The notes beneath the pieces were generated by a model. That model was not told the DNA's origin and made no database searches. It was given only the letters and a program-made list of their open reading frames with translations. The translations under genes and the position numbers were made by a program. Positions 13,146 to 23,425 of a stretch of DNA of 64,000 nt are shown here, piece by piece. Every line of letters starts with the position of its first letter. Within the stretch, counting starts at the first letter, position 1. Origin of the DNA: Petrolisthes cinctipes (lineage: Eukaryota; Arthropoda; Malacostraca; Decapoda; Porcellanidae); assembly GCA_033782935.1 (NCBI GenBank), contig JAWQEG010000474.1, positions 1,302,001 to 1,366,000 on the forward strand. Direction: 5' to 3'.

Positions 13146-14963
13146 GTAGGCATGTACAGATTGCTTCTGGGACCCCAAAATATTGAATTTTCGGGTGTTT
13201 TGAGCCTGAATTTGAGATATAAACGGGTACAGAAGATGCATGCACATATCGACTTTTGGGCACCTAAAAGATCGATTTTCAGTATGTTTTTGGCCTGTAT
13301 TTTGAAAATACTCTAACACGGAGTAAGCATGTACAGATACCTTCTGGGATCTCTAAATATCGAATTTTAGGGTGTTTTGGGACTGAATTTGAGATATCGA
13401 TTTTTTGACACCTAAAATGTCGATTTTTAGCATGTTTTTAGCCTATATTTTGAAAATATTCTAGCACTGTGTAGGCATGTACAGATTGCTTCTGGGACCC
13501 CAAAATATTGAATTTTCGGGCGTTTTTTAGCCTGAATTTGAGATATAAACGGTAACAGAAGATACATGCACATATTGACTTTGGGCATCTAAAATATCGA
13601 TTTTCAGCATGTTTTGGGCCTGTATTTTGAAAATACTCTAACACTGAGTAGGCATGTACAGATTGCTTCTGGGACCCTAAAATATTGAATTTTCGGGTGT
13701 TTTGAGCCTGAATTTGAGATATAAACGGGTACTGAAGATGCATGCACATATCGACTTTTGTGCACCTAAAAGATCGATTTTCAGTATGTTTTGAGCATGT
13801 ATTTTGAAAATACTCTAACACGGAGTAGGCATGTACAGATCGCTTCTGGGACCCCAAAATATCGAATTTTCGGGTGTTTAGGGCCAGAATTTGAGATATA
13901 AACGGGTACAGAAGATGATGCACATATCGACTTTTGGGCACCTAAGAGAACGATTTTTAGTATGTTTTTGGTCTGTATTTTGAAAATACTCTAACACGGA
14001 GTAGGCATGTACAGATACCTTCTGGGACCTCTAAATATCGAATTTTAGGGTGTTTTGGGACTGAATTTGAGATATCGATTTTTTGGCACCTAAAATGTCG
14101 ATTTTTAGCATGTTTTTAGCCTATATTTTGAAAATATTCTAGCACTGTGTAGGCATGTACAGATTGCTTCTGGGACCCCAAAATATTGAATTTTCGGGTG
14201 TTTTGAGCCTGAATTTGAGATATAAACGGGTACAGAAGATACATACACATATTGACTTTGGGCATCTAAAATATCGATTTTCAGCATGTTTTGGGCCTGT
14301 ATTTTGAAAATACTCTAACACTGAGTAGGCATGTACATATTGCTTCTGGGACCCCATAATATTGAATTTTCGGGTGTTTTGAGCCTGAATTTGAGATATA
14401 AACGGGTACTGAAGATGCATGCACATATCGACTTTTGTGCACCTAAAAGATCGATTTTCAGTATGTTTTGAGCATGTATTTTGAAAATACTCTAACACGG
14501 AGTAGGCATGTACAGATCGCTTCTGGGACCCCTAAATATCGAATTTTCGGGTGTTTTGGGACTGAATTTGAGATATCGACTTTTTGGCACCTAAAAGATC
14601 GATTTTTAGCATGTTTTTAGCATATATTTTGAAAATATTCTAGCACTGTACAGATTGCTTCTGGGAACCCAAAATATTGAATTTTCGGGTGTTTTGAGCC
14701 TGAATTTGAGATATAAACGGGTACAGAAGATACATGCACATATTGACTTTGGGCACCAAAAATATCGATTTTCAGTATGTTTTTGGCCTGTATTTTGAAA
14801 ATACTCTAACACGGAGTAGGCATGTACAGATCGCTTCTGGGACCCCTAAATATCGAATTTTCGGGTGTTTTGGGACTGAATTTGAGATATCGACTTTTTG
14901 GCACCTAAAAGATCGATTTTTAGCATGTTTTTAGCCTATATTTTGAAAATATTCTAGCACTGA
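13146..14963. repeat. 1,818 bp HOR, third copy lacking one monomer
   Basis: This copy has the same order and markers as the two 1,994 bp units, but its first A monomer is missing, so it starts with the B/D-like monomer. The length is 1,818 bp, exactly 176 bp shorter, meaning that one whole monomer was lost in register. The left end of the 25,174 bp duplication falls inside this copy (about 13.41-13.49 kb). The part from there onward recurs at about 38.61-40.14 kb. Confidence 0.9.
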
Positions 14964-15139
14964 GTAGGCATGTACAGATTGCTTCTGGGACCCCAAAATA
15001 TTGAATTTTCGGGTGTTTTGAGCCTGAATTTGAGATATAAACGGGTACAGAAGATACATGCACATATTGACTTTGGGCATCTAAAATATCGATTTTCAGC
15101 ATATTTTGGGCCTGTATTTTGAAAATACTCTAACACTGA
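14964..15139. repeat. Reference monomer, subfamily A (176 bp)
   Basis: One complete A monomer, taken from one GTAGGCATG to the next. Diagnostic positions are CAGATTGC near the start, AATATTGAA, GTGTTTTGAGCC, ACAGAAGATACATGCAC, ATTGACTTTGGGCATCTA and the ending AACACTGA. It is 176 bp because the TTGACTTTGGGC block has one T fewer than in the B and D monomers. This particular copy has CAGCATATTTTGGGCC where most A copies have CAGCATGTTTTGGGCC. A is normally followed by B. A close variant, A', has GGCACCAAAAATATCG and GCCTGAATTTTG instead, and is usually followed by D or directly by a C monomer. Confidence 0.9.
15114..15128. repeat. Short dyad in A, B and most D monomers
   Basis: GTATTTT-G-AAAATAC is a perfect 7 bp inverted repeat around one base. 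It sits in the second half of nearly every A, B and D monomer. In A' the sequence is usually GAATTTTGAAAATAC, which has one mismatch. The counterpart in C is ATATTTTGAAAATAT (for example 16441-16455), where both arms differ from A but symmetry is kept. No function is established. Confidence 0.8.
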
Positions 15140-15316
15140 GTAGGCATGTACAGATTGCTTCTGGGACCCCAAAATATTGAATTTTCGGGTTTTTTGAGCC
15201 TGAATTTGAGATATAAACGGGTACTGAAGATGCATGCACATATCGACTTTTGTGCACCTAAAAGATCGATTTTCAGTATGTTTTGAGCATGTATTTTGAA
15301 AATACTCTAACACGGA
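15140..15316. repeat. Reference monomer, subfamily B (177 bp)
   Basis: Complete B monomer. It shares CAGATTGC and AATATTGAA with A, but is marked by GGTACTGAAGATGCATGCAC, CGACTTTTGTGCACC, CAGTATGTTTTGAGCATG and the ending AACACGGA. The TGCATGCA palindrome occurs here and in D but is changed to TACATGCA in A. This copy has a G-to-T change in the GTGTTTTGAG block (reads GTTTTTTGAG). In the regular trimers B sits between A and C1. Confidence 0.9.
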
Positions 15317-15464
15317 GTAGGCATGTACAGATCGCTTCTGGGACCCCTAAATATCGAATTTTCGGGTGTTTTGGGACTGAATTTGAGATATCGACTTTTT
15401 GGCACCTAAAAGATCGATTTTTAGCATGTTTTTAGCCTATATTTTGAAAACATTCTAGCACTGA
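15317..15464. repeat. Reference monomer, subfamily C1 (148 bp, shortened)
   Basis: Complete C1 monomer. It has CAGATCGC, GACCCCTAAATATCG, GTGTTTTGGGACTG, then GAGATATCGACTTTTTGGCA, and ends with TTTTTAGCCTATATTTTG and TTCTAGCACTGA. Compared with B or D it lacks 29 bp between two ATAT tetranucleotides (the segment from AAACGGGTAC through GCACATAT), which gives 148 instead of 177 bp. The second half is also diverged (TTTTTAGCATGTTTTTAGCC), so C is an old subfamily and not simply a recent deletion of B. This copy carries AAAACATTC where most C copies read AAAATATTC. Confidence 0.9.
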
Positions 15465-16466
15465 GTAGGCATGTACAGATTGCTTCTGGGACCCCTAAAT
15501 ATCGAATTTTCGGGTGTTTTGAGCCTGAATTTGAGATATAAACGGGTACAGAAGATACATGCACATATTGACTTTGGGCATCTAAAATATCGATTTTCAG
15601 CATATTTTGGGCCTGTATTTTGAAAATACTCTAACACTGAGTAGGCATGTACAGATTGCTTCTGGGACCCCAAAATATTGAATTTTCGGGTGTTTTGAGC
15701 CTGAATTTGAGATATAAACGGGTACTGAAGATGCATGCACATATCGACTTTTGTGCACCTAAAATATCGATTTTCAGTATGTTTTGAGCATGTATTTTGA
15801 AAATACTCTAACACGGAGTAGGCATGTACAGATCGCTTCTGGGACCCCTAAATATCGAATTTTCGGGTGTTTTGGGACTGAATTTGAGATATCGATTTTT
15901 TGGCACCTAAAAGAACGATTTTTAGCATGTTTTTAGCCTATATTTTGAAAATATTCTAGCACTGAGTAGGCATGTACAGATTGCTTCTGGGACCCCAAAA
16001 TATTGAATTTTCGGGTGTTTTGAGCCTGAATTTGAGATATAAACGGGTACAGAAGATACATGCACATATTGACTTTGGGCATCTAAAATATCGATTTTCA
16101 GCATGTTTTGGGCCTGTATTTTGAAAATACTCTAACACTGAGTAGGCATGTACAGATTGCTTCTGGGACCCCAAAATATTGAATTTTCGGGTGTTTTGAG
16201 CCTGAATTTGAGATATAAACGGGTACTGAAGATGCATGCACATATCGACTTTTGTGCACCTAAAAGATCGATTTTCAGTATGTTTTGAGCAAGTATTTTG
16301 AAAATACTCTAACACGGAGTAGGCATGTACAGATCGCTTCTGGGACCCCTAAATATCGAATTTTCGGGTGTTTTGGGACTGAATTTGAGATATCGACTTT
16401 TTGGCACCTAAAAGATCGATTTTTAGCATGTTTTTAGCCTATATTTTGAAAATATTCTAGCACTGT

Positions 16467-19400
16467 ACAGATTGCTTCTGGGAACCCAAATTATTGAATT
16501 TTCGGGTGTTTTGAGCCTGAATTTGAGATATAAACGGGTACAGAAGATACATGCACATATTGACTTTGGGCACCAAAAATATCGATTTTCAGTATGTTTT
16601 TGGCCTGTATTTTGAAAATACTCTAACACGGAGTAGGCATGTACAGATCGCTTCTGGGACCCCTAAATATCGAATTTTCGGGTGTTTTGGGACTGAATTT
16701 GAGATATCGATTTTTTGGCACCTAAAATGTCGATTTTTAGCATGTTTTTAGCCTATATTTTGAAAATATTCTAGCACTGTGTAGGCATGTACAGATTGCT
16801 TCTGGGACCCCAAAATATTGAATTTTCGGGTGTTTTGAGCCTGAATTTGAGATATAAACGGGTACAGAAGATACATGCACATATTGACTTTGGGCATCTA
16901 AAATATCGATTTTCAGCATGTTTTGGGCCTGTATTTTGAAAATACACTAACACTGAGTAGGCATGTACAGATTGCTTCTGGGACCCCAAAATATTGAATT
17001 TTCGGGTGTTTTGAGCCTGAATTTGAGATATAAACGGGTACAGAAGATGCATGCACATATCGACTTTTGGGCACCTAAAAGATCGATTTTCAGTATGTTT
17101 TGAGCATGTATTTTGAAAATACTCTAACACGGAGTAGGCATGTACAGATCGCTTCTGGGACCCCTTAATATCGAATTTTCGGGTGTTTTGGGACTGAATT
17201 TGAGATATCGACTTTTTGGCACCTAAAAGATCGATTTTTAGCATGTTTTTAGCCTATATTTTGAAAATATTCTAGCACTGAGTAGGCATGTACAGATTGC
17301 TTCTGGGACCCCAAAATATTGAATTTTCGGGTGTTTTGAGCCTGAATTTGAGATATAAACGGGTACAGAAGATACATGCACATATTGACTTTGGGCATCT
17401 AAAATATCGATTTTCAGCATGTTTTGGGCCTGTATTTTGAAAATACTCTAACACTGAGTAGGCATGTACAGATTGCTTCTGGGACCCCAAAATATTGAAT
17501 TTTCGGGTGTTTTGAGCCTGAATTTGAGATATAAACGGGTACAGAAGATGCATGCACATATCGACTTTTGGGCACCTAAAAGATCGATTTTCAGTATGTT
17601 TTTGGCCTGTATTTTGAAAATACTCTAACACGGAGTAAGCATGTACAGATACCTTCTGGGACCTCTAAATATCGAATTTTAGGGTGTTTTGGGACTGAAT
17701 TTGAGATATCGATTTTTTGGCACCTAAAATGTCGATTTTTAGCATGTTTTTAGCCTATATTTTGAAAATATTCTAGCACTGTGTAGGCATGTACAGATTG
17801 CTTCTGGGACCCCAAAATATTGAATTTTCGGGTGTTTTGAGCCTGAATTTGAGATATAAACGGTAACAGAAGATACATGCACATATTGACTTTGGGCATC
17901 TAAAATATCGATTTTCAGCATGTTTTGGGCCTGTATTTTGAAAATACTCTAACACTGAGTAGGCATGTACAGATTGCTTCTGGGACCCTAAAATATTGAA
18001 TTTTCGGGTGTTTTGAGCCTAAATTTGAGATATAAACGGGTACTGAAGATGTATGCACATATCGACTTTTGTGCACGTAAAAGATCGATTTTCAGTATGT
18101 TTTGAGCATGTATTTTGAAAATACTCTAACACGGAGTAGGCATGTACAGATCGCTTCTGGGACCCCTAAATATCGAATTTTCGGGTGTTTTGGGACTGAA
18201 TTTGAGATATCGACTTTTTGGCACCTAAAAGATCGATTTTTAGCATGTTTTTTGCCTATATTTTGAAAATATTCTAGCACTGTACAGATTGCTTCTGGGA
18301 CCCCAAAATATTGAATTTTCGGGTGTTTTGAGCCTGAATTTGAGATATAAACGGGTACAGAAGATACATGCACATATTGACTTTGGTCACCAAAAATATC
18401 GATTTTCAGCATGTTTTGGGCCTGAATTTTGAAAATACTCTAACACGGAGTAGGCATGTACAGATCGCTTCTGGGACCCCAAAATATTGAATTTTCGGGT
18501 GTTTAGGGCCAGAATTTGAGATATAAACGGGTACAGAAGATGATGCACATATCGACTTTTGGGCACCTAAGAGAACGATTTTTAGTATGTTTTTGGCCTG
18601 TATTTTGAAAATACTCTAACACGGAGTAGGCATGTACAGATACCTTCTGGGACCTCTAAATATCGAATTTTCGGGTGTTTTGGGACTGAATTTGAGATAT
18701 CGATTTTTTGGCACCTAAAATGTCGATTTTTAGCATGATTTTAGCCTATATTTTGAAAATATTCTAGCACTGTGTAGGCATGTACAGATTGCTTCTAGGA
18801 CCCCTAAATATTGAATTTTCGGGTGTTTTGAGCCTGAATTTGAGATATAAACGGGTACAGAAGATACATACACATATTGACTTTGGGCATCTAAAATATC
18901 GATTTTCAGCATGTTTTGATATTGTATTTTGAAAATACTCTAACACTGAGTAGGCATGTACAGATTGCTTCTGGGACCCCAAAATATTGAATTTTCGGGT
19001 GTTTTGAGCCTGAATTTGAGATATAAACGGGTACTGAAGATGCATGCACATATCGACTTTTGTGCACCTAAAAGATCGATTTTCAGTATGTTTTGAGCAT
19101 GTATTTTGAAAATACTCTAACACGGAGTAGGCATGTACATATCGCTTCTGGGACCCCTAAATATCGAATTAACGGGTGTTTTGGGACTGAATTTGAGATA
19201 TCGACTTTTTGGCACCTAAAAGATCGATTTTTAGCATGTTTTTAGCCTATATTTTGAAAATATTCTAGCACTGTACAGATTGCTTCTGGGACCCCAAAAT
19301 ATTGAATTTTCGGGTGTTTTGAACCTGAATATGAGATATAAACGGGTACAGAAGATACATGCACATATTGACTTTGGGCACCAAAAATATCGATTTTCAG

Positions 19401-21267
19401 TATGTTTTTGGCCTGTATTTTGAAAATACTCTAACACGGAGTAGGCATGTACAGATCGCTTCTGGGACCCCTAAATATCGAATTTTCGGGTGTTTTGGGA
19501 CTGAATTTGAGATATCGACTTTTTGGCACCTAAAAGATCGATTTTTAGCATGTTTTTAGCCTATATTTTGAAAATATTCTAGCACTGAGAAGGCATGTAC
19601 AGATTGCTTCTGGGACCCCAAAATATTGAATTTTCGGGTGTTTTGAGCCTGAATTTGAGATATAAACGGGTACAGAAGATACATGCACATATTGACTTTG
19701 GGCATCTAAAATATCGATTTTCAGCATGTTTTGGGCCTGTATTTTGAAAATACTCTAACACTGAGTAGGCATGTACAGATTGCTTCTGGGACCCGAAAAT
19801 ATTGAATTTTCGGGTGTTTTGAGCCTGAATTTGAGATATAAACGGGTACTGAAGATGCATGCACATATCGACTTTTGTGCACCTAAAAGATCGATTTTCA
19901 GTATGTTTTGAGCATGTATTTTGAAAATACTCTAACACGGAGTAGGCATGTACAGATCGCTTCTGGGACCCCTAAATATCGAATTTTCGGGTGTTTTGGG
20001 ACTGAATTTGAGATATCGCCTTTTTGGCACCTAAAAGATCGATTTTTAGCATGTTTTTAGCCTATATTTTGAAAATATTCTAGCACTGAGTAGGCATGTA
20101 CAGATTGCTTCTGGGACCCCAAAATATTGAATTTTCGGGTGTTTTGAGCCTGAATTTGAGATATAAACAGGTACAGAAGATACATGCACATATTGATTTT
20201 GGGCACCAAAAATATCGATTTTCAGCATGTTTTGGGCCTGAATTTTGAAAATACTCTAACACGGAGTAGGCATGTACAGATCGCTTCTGGGACCCCTAAA
20301 TATCGAATTTTCGGGTGTTTAGGGCCAGAATTTGAGATATAAACGGGTACAGAAGATGATGCACATATCGACTTTTGGGCACCTAAGAGATCGACTTTTC
20401 AGTATGTTTTTGGCATGTATTTTGAAAATACTCTAACACGGAGTAGGCATGTACAGATACCTTCTGGGACCTCTAAATATCGAATTTTCGGGTGTTTTGG
20501 GACTGAATTTGAGATATCGATTTTTTGGCACCTAAAATGTCGATTTTTAGCATGTTTTTAGCCTATATTTTGAAAATATTCTAGCACTGTGTAGGCATGT
20601 ACAGATTGCTTCTGGGACCCCAAAATATTGAATTTTCGGGTGTTTTGAGCCTGAATTTGAGATATAAACGGGTACAGAAGATACATACACATATTGACTT
20701 TGGGCATCTAAAATATCGATTTTCAGCATGTTTTGGGCCTGTATTTTGAAAATACTCTAACACTGAGTAGGCATGTACAGATTGCTTCTGGGACCCCAAA
20801 ATATTGAATTTTCGGGTGTTTTGAGCCTGAATTTGAGATATAAACGGGTACAGAAGATACATGCACATATTGACTTTGGGTATCTAAAATATCGATTTTC
20901 AGCATGTTTTGGGCCTGTATTTTGAAAATACTCTAACACTGAGTAGGCATGTACAGATTGCTTCTGGGACCCCAAAATATTGAATTTTCGCGTGTTTTGA
21001 GCCTGAATTTGAGATATAAACGGGAACAGAAGATGCATGCACATATCGACTTTTGTGCACCTAAAAGATCGATTTTCAGTATGTTTTGAGCATGTATTTT
21101 GAAAATACTCTAACACGGAGTAGGCATGTACAGATCGCTTCTGGGACCCCTAAATATCGAATTTTCGGGTGTTTTGGGACTGAATTTGAGATATCGACTT
21201 TTTGGCACCTAAAAGATCGATTTTTAGCATGTTTTTAGCCTATATTTTGAAAATATTCTAGCACTGA
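16467..21267. repeat. Mixed trimer and pentamer block
   Basis: A, A', B, C1, C2 and D monomers occur in irregular succession. Displacements of 501 and 815 bp recur, for example 815 bp from about 15.92 to 16.74 kb and from about 18.73 to 19.55 kb. The 815 bp spacing equals A+B+C1+A'(166)+C2 (176+177+148+166+148). Private changes include ATTAACGGG for ATTTTCGGG near 19.17 kb and GATATTGTATTTTG near 18.92 kb. All recur 25,174 bp downstream. No gene was found. Confidence 0.85.
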
Positions 21268-22110
21268 GTAGGCATGTACAGATTGCTTCTGGGACCCCAA
21301 AATATTGAATTTTCGGGTGTTTTGAGCCTGAATTTGAGATATAAACGGGTACAGAAGAATCATGCACATATTGACTTTGGGCGCCAAAAATATCGATTTT
21401 CAGCATGTTTTGGGCCTGTATTTTGAAAATACTCTAACACGGAGTAGGCATGTACAGATCGCTTCTGGGACCCCAAAATATCGGATTTTCGGGTGTTTAG
21501 GGCCAGAATTTGAGATATAAACAGGTACAGATGATGCATTCATATATCGACTTTTGGGCACCTAAAAGATCGATTTTCAGTATGTTTTTGGCCTGTATTT
21601 TAAAAATACTCTAACACGGAGTAGGCATGTACAGATCGCTTCTGGGACCCCTAAATATCGAATTTTCGGGTGTTTTGGGACTGAATTTGAGATATCGACT
21701 TTTTGGCACTTAAAAGATCGATTTTTAGCATGTTTTTAGCCTATATTTTGAAAATATTCTAGCACTGTACATATTGCTTCTGGGACCCCAAAATATTGAA
21801 TTTTCGGGTGTTTTGAGCCTGAATTTGAGATATAAACGGGTACAGAAGATACATGCACATATTGACTTTGGGCATCTAAAATATCGATTTTCAGCATGTT
21901 TTGGGCCTGTATTTTGAAAATACTCTAACACTGAGTAGGCATGTACAGATTGCTTCTGGGACCCAAAAATATTGAATTTTCGGGTGTTTTGAGAATGAAT
22001 TTGAGATATAAACGGGTACAGAAGATTCATGCACATATCGACTTTTGGGCACCTAAAAGATCGATTTTCAGTATGTTTTTGGCCTGTATTTTGAAAATAC
22101 TCTAACACGG
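21268..22110. repeat. Tandem duplication displaced by 1,316 bp, left copy
   Basis: This copy begins with an A'-type monomer marked by AGAAGAATCATGCAC and GGCGCCAAAAATATCG, followed by a D with AAACAGGTACAG, GCATTCATATATCG and GTATTTTAAAAATAC. The same markers recur 1,316 bp later. The displacement equals one pentamer plus one trimer (815 + 501). The end is approximate: beyond about 22.10 kb the left copy continues into C2 (CAGATACC) while the right continues into C1. Confidence 0.82.
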
Positions 22111-22435
22111 AGTAAGCATGTACAGATACCTTCTGGGACCTCTAAATATCGAATTTTCGGGTGTTTTGGGACTGAATTTGAGATATCGATTTTTTGGCAC
22201 CTAAAATGTCGATTTTTAGCATGTTTTTAGCCTATATTTTGAAAATATTCTAGCACTGTGTAGGCATGTACAGATTGCTTCTGGGACCCCAAAATATTGA
22301 ATTTTCGGGTGTTTTGAGCCTGAATTTGAGATATAAACGGGTACAGAAGATACATGCACTTATTGACTTTGGGCATCTAAAATATCGATTTTCAGCATAT
22401 TTTGGGCCTGTATTTTGAAAATACTCTAACACTGA

Positions 22436-22583
22436 GTAGGCATGTACAGATTGCTTCTGGGACCCCTAAATATCGAATTTTCGGGTGTTTTGGGACTGAA
22501 TTTGAGATATCGACTTTTTGGCACCTAAAAGATCGATTTTTAGCATGTTTTTAGCCTATATTTTGAATATATTCTAGCACTGA
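22436..22583. repeat. Chimeric monomer: ATTGC start on a C1 body (148 bp)
   Basis: It begins CAGATTGC like A or B but continues GACCCCTAAATATCG, GTGTTTTGGGACTG and GAGATATCGACTTTTTGG like C1. It directly follows an A monomer, so the expected B of the trimer is absent, consistent with an exchange that joined the start of B to C1. Its counterpart is at 47610-47757. A similar monomer starts at 33367. Confidence 0.8.
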
Positions 22584-23425
22584 GTAGGCATGTACAGATT
22601 GCTTCTGGGACCCCAAAATATTGAATTTTCGGGTGTTTTGAGCCTGAATTTGAGATATAAACGGGTACAGAAGAATCATGCACATATTGACTTTGGGCGC
22701 CAAAAATATCGATTTTCAGCATGTTTTGGGCCTGAATTTTGAAAATACTCTAACACGGAGTAGGCATGTACAGATCGCTTCTGGGATCCCAAAATATCGA
22801 ATTTTCGGGTGTTTAGGGCCAGAATTTGAGATATAAACAGGTACAGAAGATGCATTAATATATCGACTTTTGGGCACCTAAAAGATCGATTTTCAGTATG
22901 TTTTTAGCCTGTATTTTAAAAATACTCTAACACGGAGTAGGCATGTACAGATCGTTTCTGGGACCCCTAAATATCGAATTTTCGGGTGTTTTGGGACTGA
23001 ATTTGAGATATCGACTTTTTGGCACTTAAAAGATCGATTTTTAGCATGTTTTTAGCCTATATTTTGAAAATATTCTAGCACTGTACAGATTGCTTCTGGG
23101 ACCCCAAAATATTGAATTTTCGGGTGTTTTGAGCCTGAATTTGAGATATAAACGGGTACAGAAGATACATGCACATATTGACTTTGGGCATCTAAAATAT
23201 CGATTTTCAGCATGTTTTGGGCCTGTATTTTGAAAATACTCTAACACTGAGTAGGCATGTACAGATTGCTTCTGGGACCCGAAAATATTGAATTTTCGGG
23301 TGTTTTGAGCCTGAATTTGAGATATAAACGGGTACTGAAGATGCATGCACATATCGACTTTTGTGCACCTAAAAGATCGATTTTCAGTATGTTTTGAGCA
23401 TGTATTTTGAAAATACTCTAACACG
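22584..23425. repeat. Tandem duplication displaced by 1,316 bp, right copy
   Basis: It shares the AGAAGAATCATGCAC and AAACAGGTACAG markers with the block at 21268. It differs at several single bases, such as GCATTAATATATCG against GCATTCATATATCG and GGGATCCCAAAA against GGGACCCCAAAA, so it is older than the 25 kb duplication. Between the copies lies a chimeric C monomer (22436-22583). Confidence 0.82.

Larger units (their letters stand above)
14964..16466. repeat. Three regular A-B-C1 trimers (501 bp HOR)
   Basis: Three consecutive A (176), B (177), C1 (148) trimers, each 501 bp, starting at 14964, 15465 and 15966. This is the cleanest stretch for defining the basic HOR. The last C1 is followed by a 10 bp-deleted A', so its end is ambiguous by a few bases. 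The set recurs at 40138-41640 in the second 25 kb copy. Confidence 0.9.

Noticed and set aside
14964..15464. CENP-B box
   Set aside because: The nearest candidates around CCCGAAAATTC on the minus strand do not satisfy the essential core positions (TTCG....A..CGGG) in either orientation.
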